A stretch of 64,000 nucleotides of DNA from Rhodoplanes sp046000175. GTDB lineage: Bacteria; Pseudomonadota; Alphaproteobacteria; Rhizobiales; Xanthobacteraceae. The position numbers were made by a program, and so were the translations under genes. The notes beneath the pieces were generated by a model. The model was not told the origin of the DNA. It saw only the letters and a program-made list of their open reading frames with translations, and ran no database searches. Of the stretch, positions 6,844-14,577 are shown piece after piece. Each line of letters begins with the position of its first letter. Position 1 is the first letter of the stretch. The DNA is taken from the NCBI RefSeq assembly GCF_046000175.1, contig NZ_JBEOMB010000038.1, forward strand, positions 42,938-106,937, read 5' to 3'.

Positions 6844-8937
6844 ATGGTTTCGGCCCGTCGGCTCGCTGCCGTCACGCCTCGGCTCGCTGCCGTCACGACC
6901 CGGCTCGCTGCCGTCACGTCGATGTTCTCGCTGATCGCCACCTCTGCGCTGATCGTCACCTCCGCACTGATCCTCTCGGCTCCCGCCGCGCGGGCGCAAG
7001 GAGCGTCGGCTTGCGACGAGGCCGCCGGCGTCGCCGTGCTGCCGTCTCCGGTGGCGCCGTGGAAGGGCGCGCCGCTGCGCGTCCTGTTCACCTCGGAAAA
7101 GCCGCTCGACGGCGAGCTGACCCTCACGGCGCCGAACGGCACGGTCGCGGCACGGTCGCGCGACCGCCGCGGCGGCCCGCCGTACTTCTGGGTCGCCGAG
7201 GTGCCGCAGCCCGCCGCCGGCACCTGGCAGGTGACGCTGACCCGCGACGGCACCGCCCGGGACGCTGCGACGGCCGACTGCGCCACCATCTCCCGCGAGA
7301 TCGCCGTCAGGCCGACCGAGCCGCCGCGTCCGAAGACGCAAGCCGGCAGCGTATGGCCGGTCAAGGCGAGCTGGACGCGGGCCAACGAGAACCTGTTCTC
7401 GGCCTGGGTCGAGCGGCTGTTCGACGCCCCGCTCGACGCGCCGCCGCCGTCCTGGAAGGCCCTGCACGAGGTGCTGCGCGACCGCTCGCGCAATCTCCTG
7501 TTCAATCACCTCGGCCTCGCCGAGGACCAGGCGAACCTCGTCATCCGGCCCGATTGCGCCGACCTTCCGTACTTCCTGCGCGCCTACTTCGCCTTCAAGA
7601 TGGGGCTGCCCTACGGCTACGCGAAGTGCACGCGCGGCGGCGGTGGCCAGGCGCCGCGCTGCCCGGCCTGGTGGAACATCCAGCGCGAGGAGCCGCGCGC
7701 CGCGCCGCCCCCGGAGGAACTCGTCGCCTCGGCCGATCCGGCCGTGCCGCCGCCGTCGCCCGGGCTGTTCGGCATGCTGCGCCAGCAGGCGGCTGCGCCG
7801 CCCGCGCCGGTGACGCCGGCCCCCGGCGTCAAGCCGGCGCCGAAGCCGTGGTCGCCGCCGCCGCGGCCGGCCGGCCTCGTCCCCGGCTTCGCGCATTACC
7901 TGAAGTGGTCGATCGGCGACGGCGTGCATTCCGGCTCCGGCCGCACCGCGCTCGCCGACGACAACACCGACTATTATCCGGTGGCGCTCTCCGAGGAGAC
8001 GCTGCGGCCCGGCACCATCTATGCCGACCCCTACGGCCACTTGCTGGTCATCGCCAAGCGGGTGCCGCAGACCGGCGACGCCGCCGGCGTGATGCTCGCC
8101 GTCGACGCGCAGCCGGACGGCACCGTCGCGATCAAGCGCTTCTGGCGCGGCAACTTCCTGTTCGCCGACGATCCCGCGCTCGGCGGCCCCGGCTTCAAGC
8201 GCTTCCGCCCGGTGGTGCAGGAAGGCGGCGGCATGCGCCGGCTGACCAACCGCGAGATCGCCAAGAACCCGAGCTACGGCGACGTCTCGCTCGACCAAGG
8301 GAAGATGTCGGTCGAGGCCTTCTACGACCGCATGGAGGACGTGATCTCGCCGTCGCAGCTCGATCCGCTGCGGGCCATGAAGGAGGCGATCCAAGCGCTC
8401 GACGAGCAGGTGCGGGCGCGCGTCACCTCGGTCGAGAACGGCCGCAAGTATCAGATCACGGGCAAGTCCGCCGACATGCCGGACGGCGCCGCGATCTTCG
8501 AGACGACCGGCGCGTGGGAGGACTTCGCGACGCCGTCGCGCGACCTGCGCCTCTTGATCGCCATCGACGTGGTGCGCGGCTATCCGGACCGCGTGGCGCG
8601 GCGGCCGGAGCGCTATGCCATGCCGGCCGGCAAGAGCGTCGCCGACGTGAAGGCCGAGCTGGAGAGCGTGCTGGCGGCCGAGCTCTCGGCGCGGACTTTC
8701 AGCTATCCGCGCACCGACGGCTCGCAATGGACCCTCACGGTCAAGGACGTCGTCGACCGCGTGAAGGCGCTGGAGATGGCCTACAACGTCAACGACTGCG
8801 CCGAGCTGCGCTGGGGCGCCCCCGAGGGCAGCCAGGAGGCCGCGACCTGCAAGGGCCGGGCGTCGTCCTCGCAGCGCGCCAAGATGGCCGACTACCGGGC
8901 CTGGTTCGCCGAGCGTCGCCGCCCGCCGCGGGGCTGA
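6844..8937 (+). CDS. Large exported protein, possible papain-fold hydrolase
   Basis: This 697-residue protein is not assignable to a named family. The start follows an AGGGGGA ribosome-binding site. Its first 27 residues come from three perfect 21-bp repeats (RLAAVT units), then a signal peptide beginning MFSLIATSALIVTSALIL and ending APAARAQG near residue 56. A beta-rich domain (about 60-155) resembles an Ig-like fold. Next comes a helical PDCADLPYFLRAYFAFK segment with Cys238, and after a Pro-rich linker (about 285-345) the strand YADPYGHLLVIAKR with His399. A Cys at the start of a helix plus a His on a strand is the layout of papain/NlpC-like enzymes, so I infer a periplasmic cysteine hydrolase. 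The C-terminal 200 residues have no visible motif. Later Met79-region starts are possible because the signal peptide itself begins at codon 27. Confidence 0.6.
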   Translation: MVSARRLAAVTPRLAAVTTRLAAVTSMFSLIATSALIVTSALILSAPAARAQGASACDEAAGVAVLPSPVAPWKGAPLRVLFTSEKPLDGELTLTAPNGTVAARSRDRRGGPPYFWVAEVPQPAAGTWQVTLTRDGTARDAATADCATISREIAVRPTEPPRPKTQAGSVWPVKASWTRANENLFSAWVERLFDAPLDAPPPSWKALHEVLRDRSRNLLFNHLGLAEDQANLVIRPDCADLPYFLRAYFAFKMGLPYGYAKCTRGGGGQAPRCPAWWNIQREEPRAAPPPEELVASADPAVPPPSPGLFGMLRQQAAAPPAPVTPAPGVKPAPKPWSPPPRPAGLVPGFAHYLKWSIGDGVHSGSGRTALADDNTDYYPVALSEETLRPGTIYADPYGHLLVIAKRVPQTGDAAGVMLAVDAQPDGTVAIKRFWRGNFLFADDPALGGPGFKRFRPVVQEGGGMRRLTNREIAKNPSYGDVSLDQGKMSVEAFYDRMEDVISPSQLDPLRAMKEAIQALDEQVRARVTSVENGRKYQITGKSADMPDGAAIFETTGAWEDFATPSRDLRLLIAIDVVRGYPDRVARRPERYAMPAGKSVADVKAELESVLAAELSARTFSYPRTDGSQWTLTVKDVVDRVKALEMAYNVNDCAELRWGAPEGSQEAATCKGRASSSQRAKMADYRAWFAERRRPPRG
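6859..6921 (+). repeat. Three tandem 21-bp repeats inside a coding region
   Basis: Three units of CGGCTCGCTGCCGTCACG plus three variable bases lie head to tail at 6859-6879, 6880-6900 and 6901-6921. They keep frame and encode RLAAVTP, RLAAVTT and RLAAVTS ahead of the hydrophobic signal core. Identical third positions point to recent expansion. Confidence 0.9.
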
Positions 8938-8974
8938 TGGCGAATGCGCGCCGCGATCTCGGCGGCCGTCGATC

Positions 8975-9087
8975 CGCTCGTCCCCGCGAAGGCGGGGACC
9001 CAGCCCTTGTAGGGTGGGCAAAGGCGCGAACGCGCCGTGCCCACGCGGTGATGAACGGTGGGCACGCTTCGCTTTGCCCACCCTACG
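8975..9087. repeat. Intergenic repeats: half of family B, then family C copy 1
   Basis: CGCTCGTCCCCGCGAAGGCG with its GGGGACCCAG continuation is the left half of family B. It is followed at 9009-9087 by family C: GTAGGGTGGGCAAAGGCGCG, then CGTGCCCACGC, ending GCTTTGCCCACCCTACG, an inverted repeat around a short loop. A second family C copy lies at 31017-31121. The element ends only 13 bp before the next start codon. Confidence 0.85.
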
Positions 9088-9100
9088 AATTGTCCGCCTC

Positions 9101-10036
9101 ATGAACCGTCGCGATCTGCTGACGCTCCTTCCCATTGTCGCATTGGCGCCCGTCGTGGCGCGGGCGCAAACGCCGTCGAAACCGCCGTTCGATCCGCGCC
9201 TCACGCCGGCGCGGCCCGACCTCGCGGCGAAGCATCTGGACGGGCAGGTCGCGGCAGCGCGGTTCGTCGAGGGCCGCGTCCACGAGATCGTGGCGGGCCG
9301 CGCGCCGTTGCGAAAGGCGCCGGCGGCCGACGCCGAGATGCTCACCGAGGCCTTGGCGGGGGAGCGCGTCACCGTCTACGAGCTCGGCGAGGACGGCTTC
9401 GCCTGGGGCCAGCTCGCGGCCGACGGCTATGTCGGCTACATGCCGGCCGCCGCCCTCGGCCCCCCCGGACCGTCGCCGACGCACCGGGTGACGGCGCTGC
9501 GCACCCACCTCCTGCCGGCGCCCTCGGTGCGGCGTCCGCCGCTCGACTCGCTGCCGTTCGGCAGCCGCGTCGCGGTCGTGCGCACCGACGGCGCCTTCGC
9601 CGTGACGGCGGTCGGTGGCTTCGTGCCGCTCGTGCATCTGGCGCCGGTGGAGAGCCTGCAGACCGATCCGGTCGCGGTCGCGGAAACGTTCATCGGGGCG
9701 CCGTACCTGTGGGGCGGCAAGACGGTCGCGGGTCTCGATTGCTCCGGTCTCGTGCAGGTCGCGCTCACGGCCTGCGGCATCGTCTGCCCGCGCGACACCG
9801 ACATGCAGGAGACGGCGCTCGGCCGCCCGCTCGACGGGCCACCAGAGCCGGGTGCGCTGCGCCGCGGCGACCTCGTCTTCTGGAAAGGGCATGTGGGGCT
9901 GGTGCGCGACCCGGCGACGCTCCTGCACGCCAACGCGCACCACATGGCGGTGGCGAGCGAGCCGGTCGCCGACGTCATCGCCCGCATTGCAGCGAGCGGC
10001 GGCGGAACGGTCACGTCGGTGCGCCGCCTCGCATGA
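9101..10036 (+). CDS. NlpC/P60 (C40) peptidase with bacterial SH3 domain
   Basis: The 311-residue product begins MNRRDLLTLLPIVALAPVVA, a signal peptide with a twin-arginine-like N-R-R-D-L-L start, ending ARAQ near residue 23. The F-D-P-R-L-T-P-A-R-P-D-L segment (about 29-40) and SH3-like repeats (about 55-175) precede an NlpC/P60 domain from about 185. Catalytic Cys214 sits in LDCSGLVQVAL, the His in KGHVGLV near 264, and a third polar residue in LLHANAHHM. Such enzymes cut D-gamma-glutamyl-diaminopimelate bonds in peptidoglycan peptides. Relatives in Rhizobiales usually start close to the PFDPRLTPARPDL segment and seem cytoplasmic, so the signal peptide deserves attention. The frame is also open upstream through a repeat, but that extension is not credible. 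Confidence 0.85.
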   Translation: MNRRDLLTLLPIVALAPVVARAQTPSKPPFDPRLTPARPDLAAKHLDGQVAAARFVEGRVHEIVAGRAPLRKAPAADAEMLTEALAGERVTVYELGEDGFAWGQLAADGYVGYMPAAALGPPGPSPTHRVTALRTHLLPAPSVRRPPLDSLPFGSRVAVVRTDGAFAVTAVGGFVPLVHLAPVESLQTDPVAVAETFIGAPYLWGGKTVAGLDCSGLVQVALTACGIVCPRDTDMQETALGRPLDGPPEPGALRRGDLVFWKGHVGLVRDPATLLHANAHHMAVASEPVADVIARIAASGGGTVTSVRRLA

Positions 10037-10524
10037 GAGAGGCCGTCGCGAAGCGACGTGATCGGCGCGTCCTCGGCAATCGCACGTAAGTGATTTGCCC
10101 GACAGACCATGGTCGTAGTCGCATGGCGACGGCGTATCTCGGGATCTGGTGCACTGCGAAGAACCGGCTTGGTTTCAAGGGCTTCCGTGCTGTGTCCGGG
10201 CGATGCCTGGAGGACGAGAGGAGACGGCCCGCGCCGCTGCGTCCGTAGTTGTGCTGCTTATGGCCGCTTCCGGGATCACGTTACGATTTCACCATCGGCT
10301 CGGTTGCAAGGGACTGCGCCAGGGTCGGCCGGCATCGGATTCGTGCCGGAGCAACAGTCCTGATTTCAGCGATGCGGCCGCGCCGCGGGTGCGGCCGTCA
10401 TGGGACTGTCGAATGCGTGAGCGATAGGTCGGCGAGGTCGACGACGGTCGACATCGCCATCGAATGTCGTCGCCCTGAATCGTCGTGGGGTCTCGGTTTC
10501 GATTCGAACGGGAGAGGAGGTCAG
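10037..10524. other. Intergenic stretch of 488 bp without a supported gene
   Basis: Short frames exist on both strands but have Arg/Cys/Pro-rich composition without homology, good start signals or domain features. Base composition looks a little lower in G+C than neighbours around 10240-10330. No long inverted repeat of families A-H is present, unusual for a gap of this size here. It may be the remnant of a decayed gene or the long leader of the small gene that follows. Confidence 0.5.
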
Positions 10525-10914
10525 GTGGATATTTTCTCGCTTATGATGTCGTCGCTGCGTGATGGTCACGCGATCGTCGGAAGCACCGAAACGGGAGTCG
10601 GCGCCGTGTTGCTCGCGGTGACGCCGGCGGGCGACGGTCGCTTCTGGGTCACGGTCGGTGTTCCCACCGCCGACCACGGCACCGTGTGGCGGGGCCCGAC
10701 CACCGCGGTCACCCGCACGATGGTCGCTGCGGTCGTGGCGCAATGCGCGCCGGGGACCGACTGGACCGGTGCCAGGTGGAGCGTCGAGCCGTGCGCCGCG
10801 AAGCCCGACGCCGGCGTGCACTGGCACGACCCGGGCGCGGTCGCGGATTTCTGGAAGGCGATCGCCCGGCTCCTGAACGGCGACGAGCGCCTGCGGGTCG
10901 CCTCCGCGGCGTGA
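10525..10914 (+). CDS. Small hypothetical protein
   Basis: A GTG start at 10525 sits four bases after a strong GGAGAGGAGG ribosome-binding site and gives 129 residues (VDIFSLMMSSLRDGHAIVGS at the start). The protein is soluble, with a probable beta-sheet core (AIVGSTETGVGAVLLAVTP; GRFWVTVGVPTADHGTVW) and a C-terminal helix, and has two Cys residues. I do not recognise a family. The gene converges on the DUF2125 gene with a 56-bp gap. The frame can be extended to 10249, but the added residues are not protein-like and lack a start signal. Confidence 0.6.
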   Translation: MDIFSLMMSSLRDGHAIVGSTETGVGAVLLAVTPAGDGRFWVTVGVPTADHGTVWRGPTTAVTRTMVAAVVAQCAPGTDWTGARWSVEPCAAKPDAGVHWHDPGAVADFWKAIARLLNGDERLRVASAA

Positions 10915-10970
10915 GGCGAGAGCCGCGCCGCGGCGCGGCCACCACCTCTGCGGTTCGGCGACTACCAGCT

Positions 10971-12119
10971 TCAGTACAGGGGCGGCAGTTGCCCGACCTT
11001 GAACGGGCCGAGCAGCACGGCGCCGTCGGCGAATCGCAGTGGCACCTTCACGGCGCGCTTGCCCTCGAGCTCGGTCGCCGGTCCCAGGGCCTCGGCCGAG
11101 ACGCCGCCGCCACCGGCCGGGCCGCGCAGCACGTTTCCCAGTCCCGGAAGCAGCTTGTCGAGCCCGGGCGCGAGCTTCTCGCGGGTCGCCTGCGGCAGCA
11201 GCTGGTTGACCAGCTGGTCGACACCGAAGAGCGGCAGGAGCTTGTCGGCATTGACGACGACGAGCTGCAGCTCGCCGTCGAGCGCACCGCGCGGCGACAG
11301 GCCGAGCGTGCCCGTGCCGGTCGCCACGATGTCGCCCTGCTGCAGGCGGGCGCGGGTGATCTCCAGCCGCCCGCCGGCCGCCTGCAGGGTGCGCAGCGTC
11401 TCCTTGAGCGGCCGCGGCTTGAGCGACGGAAGGCCGCGCAGCACCCCGACCGCATCGATGTCGAGCGGCACCACCCCGGCGCGTCCGAGCACCGGGGCGC
11501 TCGCCTCGTCGAGCGACAGCGCGAGATCGAGCACCGGGTTCTGCCGGGCCGAGCCGCCGGCGATCCGGGCGTGGAAGGCGGCGCGCACGGCCTGGCCGAC
11601 CAGGCCCTCGCGGGTGCCGTCGAGCGACGTCGCGATCGGCCGGTCGAGCACCACCGACAGCCGTTCCGGATCGGTCGGCAGGCCGCGCAGGCTCGCCTGG
11701 GCGAGCGACCAGTCGATCGCCAGCACGGGCGCCGCCCCGACCTCGCCGATCTTCAGCGGGCCGGTCGCCTCGCCGACGATCAGGGTGGGCTCCCAGATCT
11801 GTGCCACCACGGTCGCGGCCTTGGCGGCGAGCGTGGCCGGCGGCGTCGCCGAGCGCAGCGCGGCGACCGGGTCGGTGCAGCGGAACTCGAAGCGGAACGG
11901 GAAGCCGCCGACGTCCTGGCTCGCGCATGTGTAGTCGCGGCCGAGCGCGGCCTCGTTCTCCTGCCAGCCGGCCAGCACGGTGCGGGTGACGGAGGCGGCC
12001 TGGAACCAGAACGCCGTCCAGCCGGCGGCGATCACGGCCACCAGGACCAGCGGCAGCGCGATCAGCCAGGGCCGGCGCTTGCGGCGCGCCGGCGGAACCT
12101 CGTCTTCGACCGACCTCAC
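10971..12119 (-). CDS. DUF2125 family membrane-anchored protein
   Basis: The 382-residue protein has a basic N-terminus (about 1-18), one membrane helix at about 19-42 (PWLIALPLVLVAVIAAGWTA) and a long beta-rich periplasmic part. The motif CASQDVGGFPFRFEFRCTDP near residues 65-85 is the hallmark of the alphaproteobacterial DUF2125 family. Its repeated hydrophobic strands resemble AsmA-like lipid-handling proteins, so a role in the envelope is plausible but unproven. It is divergent from the ChaC gene, with about 160 bp between the start codons. Confidence 0.8.
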   Translation of the reverse strand: MRSVEDEVPPARRKRRPWLIALPLVLVAVIAAGWTAFWFQAASVTRTVLAGWQENEAALGRDYTCASQDVGGFPFRFEFRCTDPVAALRSATPPATLAAKAATVVAQIWEPTLIVGEATGPLKIGEVGAAPVLAIDWSLAQASLRGLPTDPERLSVVLDRPIATSLDGTREGLVGQAVRAAFHARIAGGSARQNPVLDLALSLDEASAPVLGRAGVVPLDIDAVGVLRGLPSLKPRPLKETLRTLQAAGGRLEITRARLQQGDIVATGTGTLGLSPRGALDGELQLVVVNADKLLPLFGVDQLVNQLLPQATREKLAPGLDKLLPGLGNVLRGPAGGGGVSAEALGPATELEGKRAVKVPLRFADGAVLLGPFKVGQLPPLY

Positions 12120-12283
12120 GGTTGATCCTTTCGCGCTTTTCGCGGCCCGGCCCGGGGCGCGACGCCGCGACGGGCTTGCCGCGGGCCGGAGGGGCTGTTA
12201 GGCGAGCCTTGTGGCAGTCTGGTGTCAACCCGTCCGAAGCGTCGCTTCCGGGTCGCGCCGCGCCGGCGCCAGCGGGAACGAGC

Positions 12284-12961
12284 GTGCCCACGACCACCGA
12301 CATCGACCCGAAAGGCATCGATCACGGCGACGGCGACCTGTGGGTCTTCGGCTACGGCTCGCTGATGTGGCGGCCCGGATTCCCGTTCGTCGCGCGCGTG
12401 CCGGCGCGGCTCAACGGCCTGCATCGGGCGCTGTGCGTGTACTCCTTCGTGCATCGCGGCACCCCGGAGAAGCCCGGCCTCGTCCTCGGGCTCGACCGCG
12501 GCGGCACCTGCCGGGGCATCGCCTTCCGGGTCGCGGCCGCGCACCGGGCCGAGACGATCGCCTATCTGCGGGCGCGCGAGCAGGTCACCCACGTCTATCT
12601 GGAGACGCTGCGGCCGGTCGTTCTCCTCGACGGCGCGCCGGGCGACACGCCGGGCCGGGCAGGGGGCGGCGGAACGGGCGAGGCGCCCCGCGTGGCGGAA
12701 CAGCGGGTGCGGGCGCTGGTCTATGTGGTCGACCGCAGCCACCCGCAATACGCCGGCCGGCTCGACCTCGAGCAGCAGCTCCATCTGGTCCGCCAGGGGC
12801 ACGGCCAGTCGGGACCGAACCGCGACTACGTCATCGCCACGGTGCGCGAGCTGGAGGCGCAGGGCTGCCGCGACGCCGGCCTGCACGCCATCGCCCGCCG
12901 GCTGAGCGCGCCCGAGGCGCGCCCCGCTCACGACCGGCCGGCCGACACGCCGTCGGGCTGA
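12284..12961 (+). CDS. chaC: ChaC-family gamma-glutamylcyclotransferase
   Basis: The 225-residue product carries WVFGYGSLMWRPGF near its N-terminus, the substrate-binding loop of gamma-glutamylcyclotransferases, and the YLRAREQVTHVYLE segment that contains the acidic region of the active site. ChaC-type enzymes break glutathione into 5-oxoproline and Cys-Gly in the cytoplasm. I chose the GTG at 12284 because the frame upstream lies in the divergent promoter region and would add about 54 low-complexity residues. The last 34 bp overlap the end of plsC on the opposite strand. The ChaC/PlsC/YdcF/FtsX/FtsE cluster is common in this order. Confidence 0.85.
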   Translation: MPTTTDIDPKGIDHGDGDLWVFGYGSLMWRPGFPFVARVPARLNGLHRALCVYSFVHRGTPEKPGLVLGLDRGGTCRGIAFRVAAAHRAETIAYLRAREQVTHVYLETLRPVVLLDGAPGDTPGRAGGGGTGEAPRVAEQRVRALVYVVDRSHPQYAGRLDLEQQLHLVRQGHGQSGPNRDYVIATVRELEAQGCRDAGLHAIARRLSAPEARPAHDRPADTPSG

Positions 12962-13710
12962 GCGGGCGATGCGGCCGGCGGTGCCGACCCGAGCCGGCCC
13001 TGTCCTTCGGCGACCAGCCGGGCCGTCGCCGGCTCGATCGTCTCCTGCAGCCGCTGCAGAAAAGCCCGCCGGGGCAGCCCGGGCGGGATCGGGTCGAGCA
13101 CCTCGACCAGGATGGTCCCGGGCGGTCTCAGAAAGCTCCGCCGCGGCCAGTGCAGGCCGGAGTTCAGGGCGATCGGCAGGCAGGCGACCCCCAGCTCGCC
13201 GTAGAGCAGCGCGATGCCCGGCTTGTAGTCGGGCGGCGCGCCGGGCGCGCTGCGGGTGCCCTCGGGGAAGATCAGGATCTGGCGACCGTGGTCGAGCAGC
13301 GCGCGGGCGGCGCGGCTCATCTCGACCAGCGCGGCGCGGCCGGCGGTGCGGTCGACCGGGATCATGCCGGCCTTGCGGGCGTACCAGCCGTAGAGCGGGA
13401 TGAAGGTCAGCTCGCGCTTGATGATGAAGCTCGGGTCGTCGAACAGCGGCAGGAGCGCGAAGGTCTCCCAGGCCGACTGGTGCTTGGCCGCGACCAGCAG
13501 GGCGCCGGGCGGCATCTTCTCCAGGCCGCGCCACTCGACCGCGATGCCGCAGACGGCCCGCAGGAGCCACACGCTGGTGCGGCCCCACGCCTTCGCCATC
13601 GTCACCATGGCACGATGCGGCAGCAGCAGGGCCGGCAGCGCCGCCAGCAGGAACGCGACCGTGGTGGCGTAGAAGGCGACCGTGAACAGGACGGAGCGGA
13701 CGACGATCAC
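12928..13710 (-). CDS. plsC: 1-acyl-sn-glycerol-3-phosphate acyltransferase
   Basis: The product (260 residues) transfers an acyl chain to lysophosphatidate to form phosphatidate at the inner membrane. An N-terminal membrane region covers about 1-32. The acyltransferase block begins with KHQSAWETF near residue 75, the H-x4-D motif with Glu in place of Asp, a substitution I believe is common in alphaproteobacterial PlsC. IFPEGTRSAPG near 148-158 is the glycerol-phosphate-binding motif. The GTG start at 13710 overlaps the ydcF stop as GTGA, indicating translational coupling at the end of the ftsE-ftsX-ydcF-plsC run. Confidence 0.9.
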   Translation of the reverse strand: MIVVRSVLFTVAFYATTVAFLLAALPALLLPHRAMVTMAKAWGRTSVWLLRAVCGIAVEWRGLEKMPPGALLVAAKHQSAWETFALLPLFDDPSFIIKRELTFIPLYGWYARKAGMIPVDRTAGRAALVEMSRAARALLDHGRQILIFPEGTRSAPGAPPDYKPGIALLYGELGVACLPIALNSGLHWPRRSFLRPPGTILVEVLDPIPPGLPRRAFLQRLQETIEPATARLVAEGQGRLGSAPPAASPAQPDGVSAGRS

Positions 13711-14483
13711 GTTGCGGGTCCCGGCGGAACGGCTGCCGGCGGCCGAGGCCGGCGCTGGGCGACGTCGGTGAGATCGACCACGGGCTCGATCCGGATGCGC
13801 GCCAGCGCCACGATGTACTTCACGTACTCGGTCATGAGAAGCCGGGCATTGGCGGCGCTCGCCCACCACGGCTCCGCCCGCGCCGGCGTCACCACCGGAT
13901 AGGGGATCAGCGCGACCCCCGGAAGCCGGTGGCCGAGCTCGGCCATGGCGCGCGGCATGTGGTAGCTCGAGGTGACGACGACCAGCGAGCGGACGCCGCG
14001 GTCGTTGGTCCAGCGCCGCGTCTCGACGGCGTTGCCGATGGTGTTGCGCGCCTCGTGGTCGAGGTCGATGCAGCAGGCGAAAAGGCGCTCGAAATCGGGA
14101 ACGTTGCGGGCCAGCTCGTTCGAGTTGGTGGTGCGGTGGACCCCGGTGATCAACAGCCGCCGGCCGCGCCCGGAGGCGAGCAGCTCGACCGCGTCGACGA
14201 CGCGCGAGGCGCCGCCGGTGAGCGCCACGATGCCGTCGGCCGTGCCGGCGAGCGCCACCTCGCGGCGCGGCACCCGGTCCGCGAAGGCGACGAAGCCGGC
14301 CAGGAAGGCGACGACGGCGAGCCCGCCCAGCCCGACCAGGGCGAGCAGCAGACGGCGCAGCGTATGACGGGCAGGGCGTGGCGCCGCGGCGGTGGCGGGC
14401 GGGCGCGCATCGACGCGGCCGGGCCGCCCCGGGGGGGCGCCGCCCGCGCGGTCGCGCGCCGATCGTCCGTCCTCGACTGCCAT
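13707..14483 (-). CDS. YdcF/DUF218 family membrane protein
   Basis: The 258-residue protein has a disordered Arg/Pro-rich cytoplasmic start, a membrane helix at about 46-68 (RRLLLALVGLGGLAVVAFLA) and a periplasmic DUF218 domain from about 80. Family landmarks are D-G-I-V-A-L-T-G-G-A, then ARNTIGNAVETRRW, and VVTSSYHMPRAMAE. Relatives such as SanA and ElyC affect envelope integrity and lipid-carrier metabolism; the reaction is not settled. The ATG at 14483 is chosen over an earlier in-frame codon at 14561. It lies between ftsX (94 bp) and plsC (4-bp overlap). Confidence 0.85.
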   Translation of the reverse strand: MAVEDGRSARDRAGGAPPGRPGRVDARPPATAAAPRPARHTLRRLLLALVGLGGLAVVAFLAGFVAFADRVPRREVALAGTADGIVALTGGASRVVDAVELLASGRGRRLLITGVHRTTNSNELARNVPDFERLFACCIDLDHEARNTIGNAVETRRWTNDRGVRSLVVVTSSYHMPRAMAELGHRLPGVALIPYPVVTPARAEPWWASAANARLLMTEYVKYIVALARIRIEPVVDLTDVAQRRPRPPAAVPPGPAT

Positions 14484-14577
14484 GAACTCACGTCCCGACG
14501 ACGACAATATCGTCAAATTCGGCGCCGGGAAGGCGTTCCCGGTGGCCGGCCAAGGGCTCAACGGGGCGGGGACGCCC

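Noticed and set aside
6685..9372. 895-codon minus-strand frame opposite the exported protein and C40 peptidase
   Set aside because: Crosses two plus-strand genes with good starts and two repeats; no domain.
12928..13710. Loss of PlsC activity because Glu replaces Asp in the H-x4-D motif
   Set aside because: The HQSAWE form appears, from memory, in other alphaproteobacterial PlsC proteins, and the rest of the motifs are intact.
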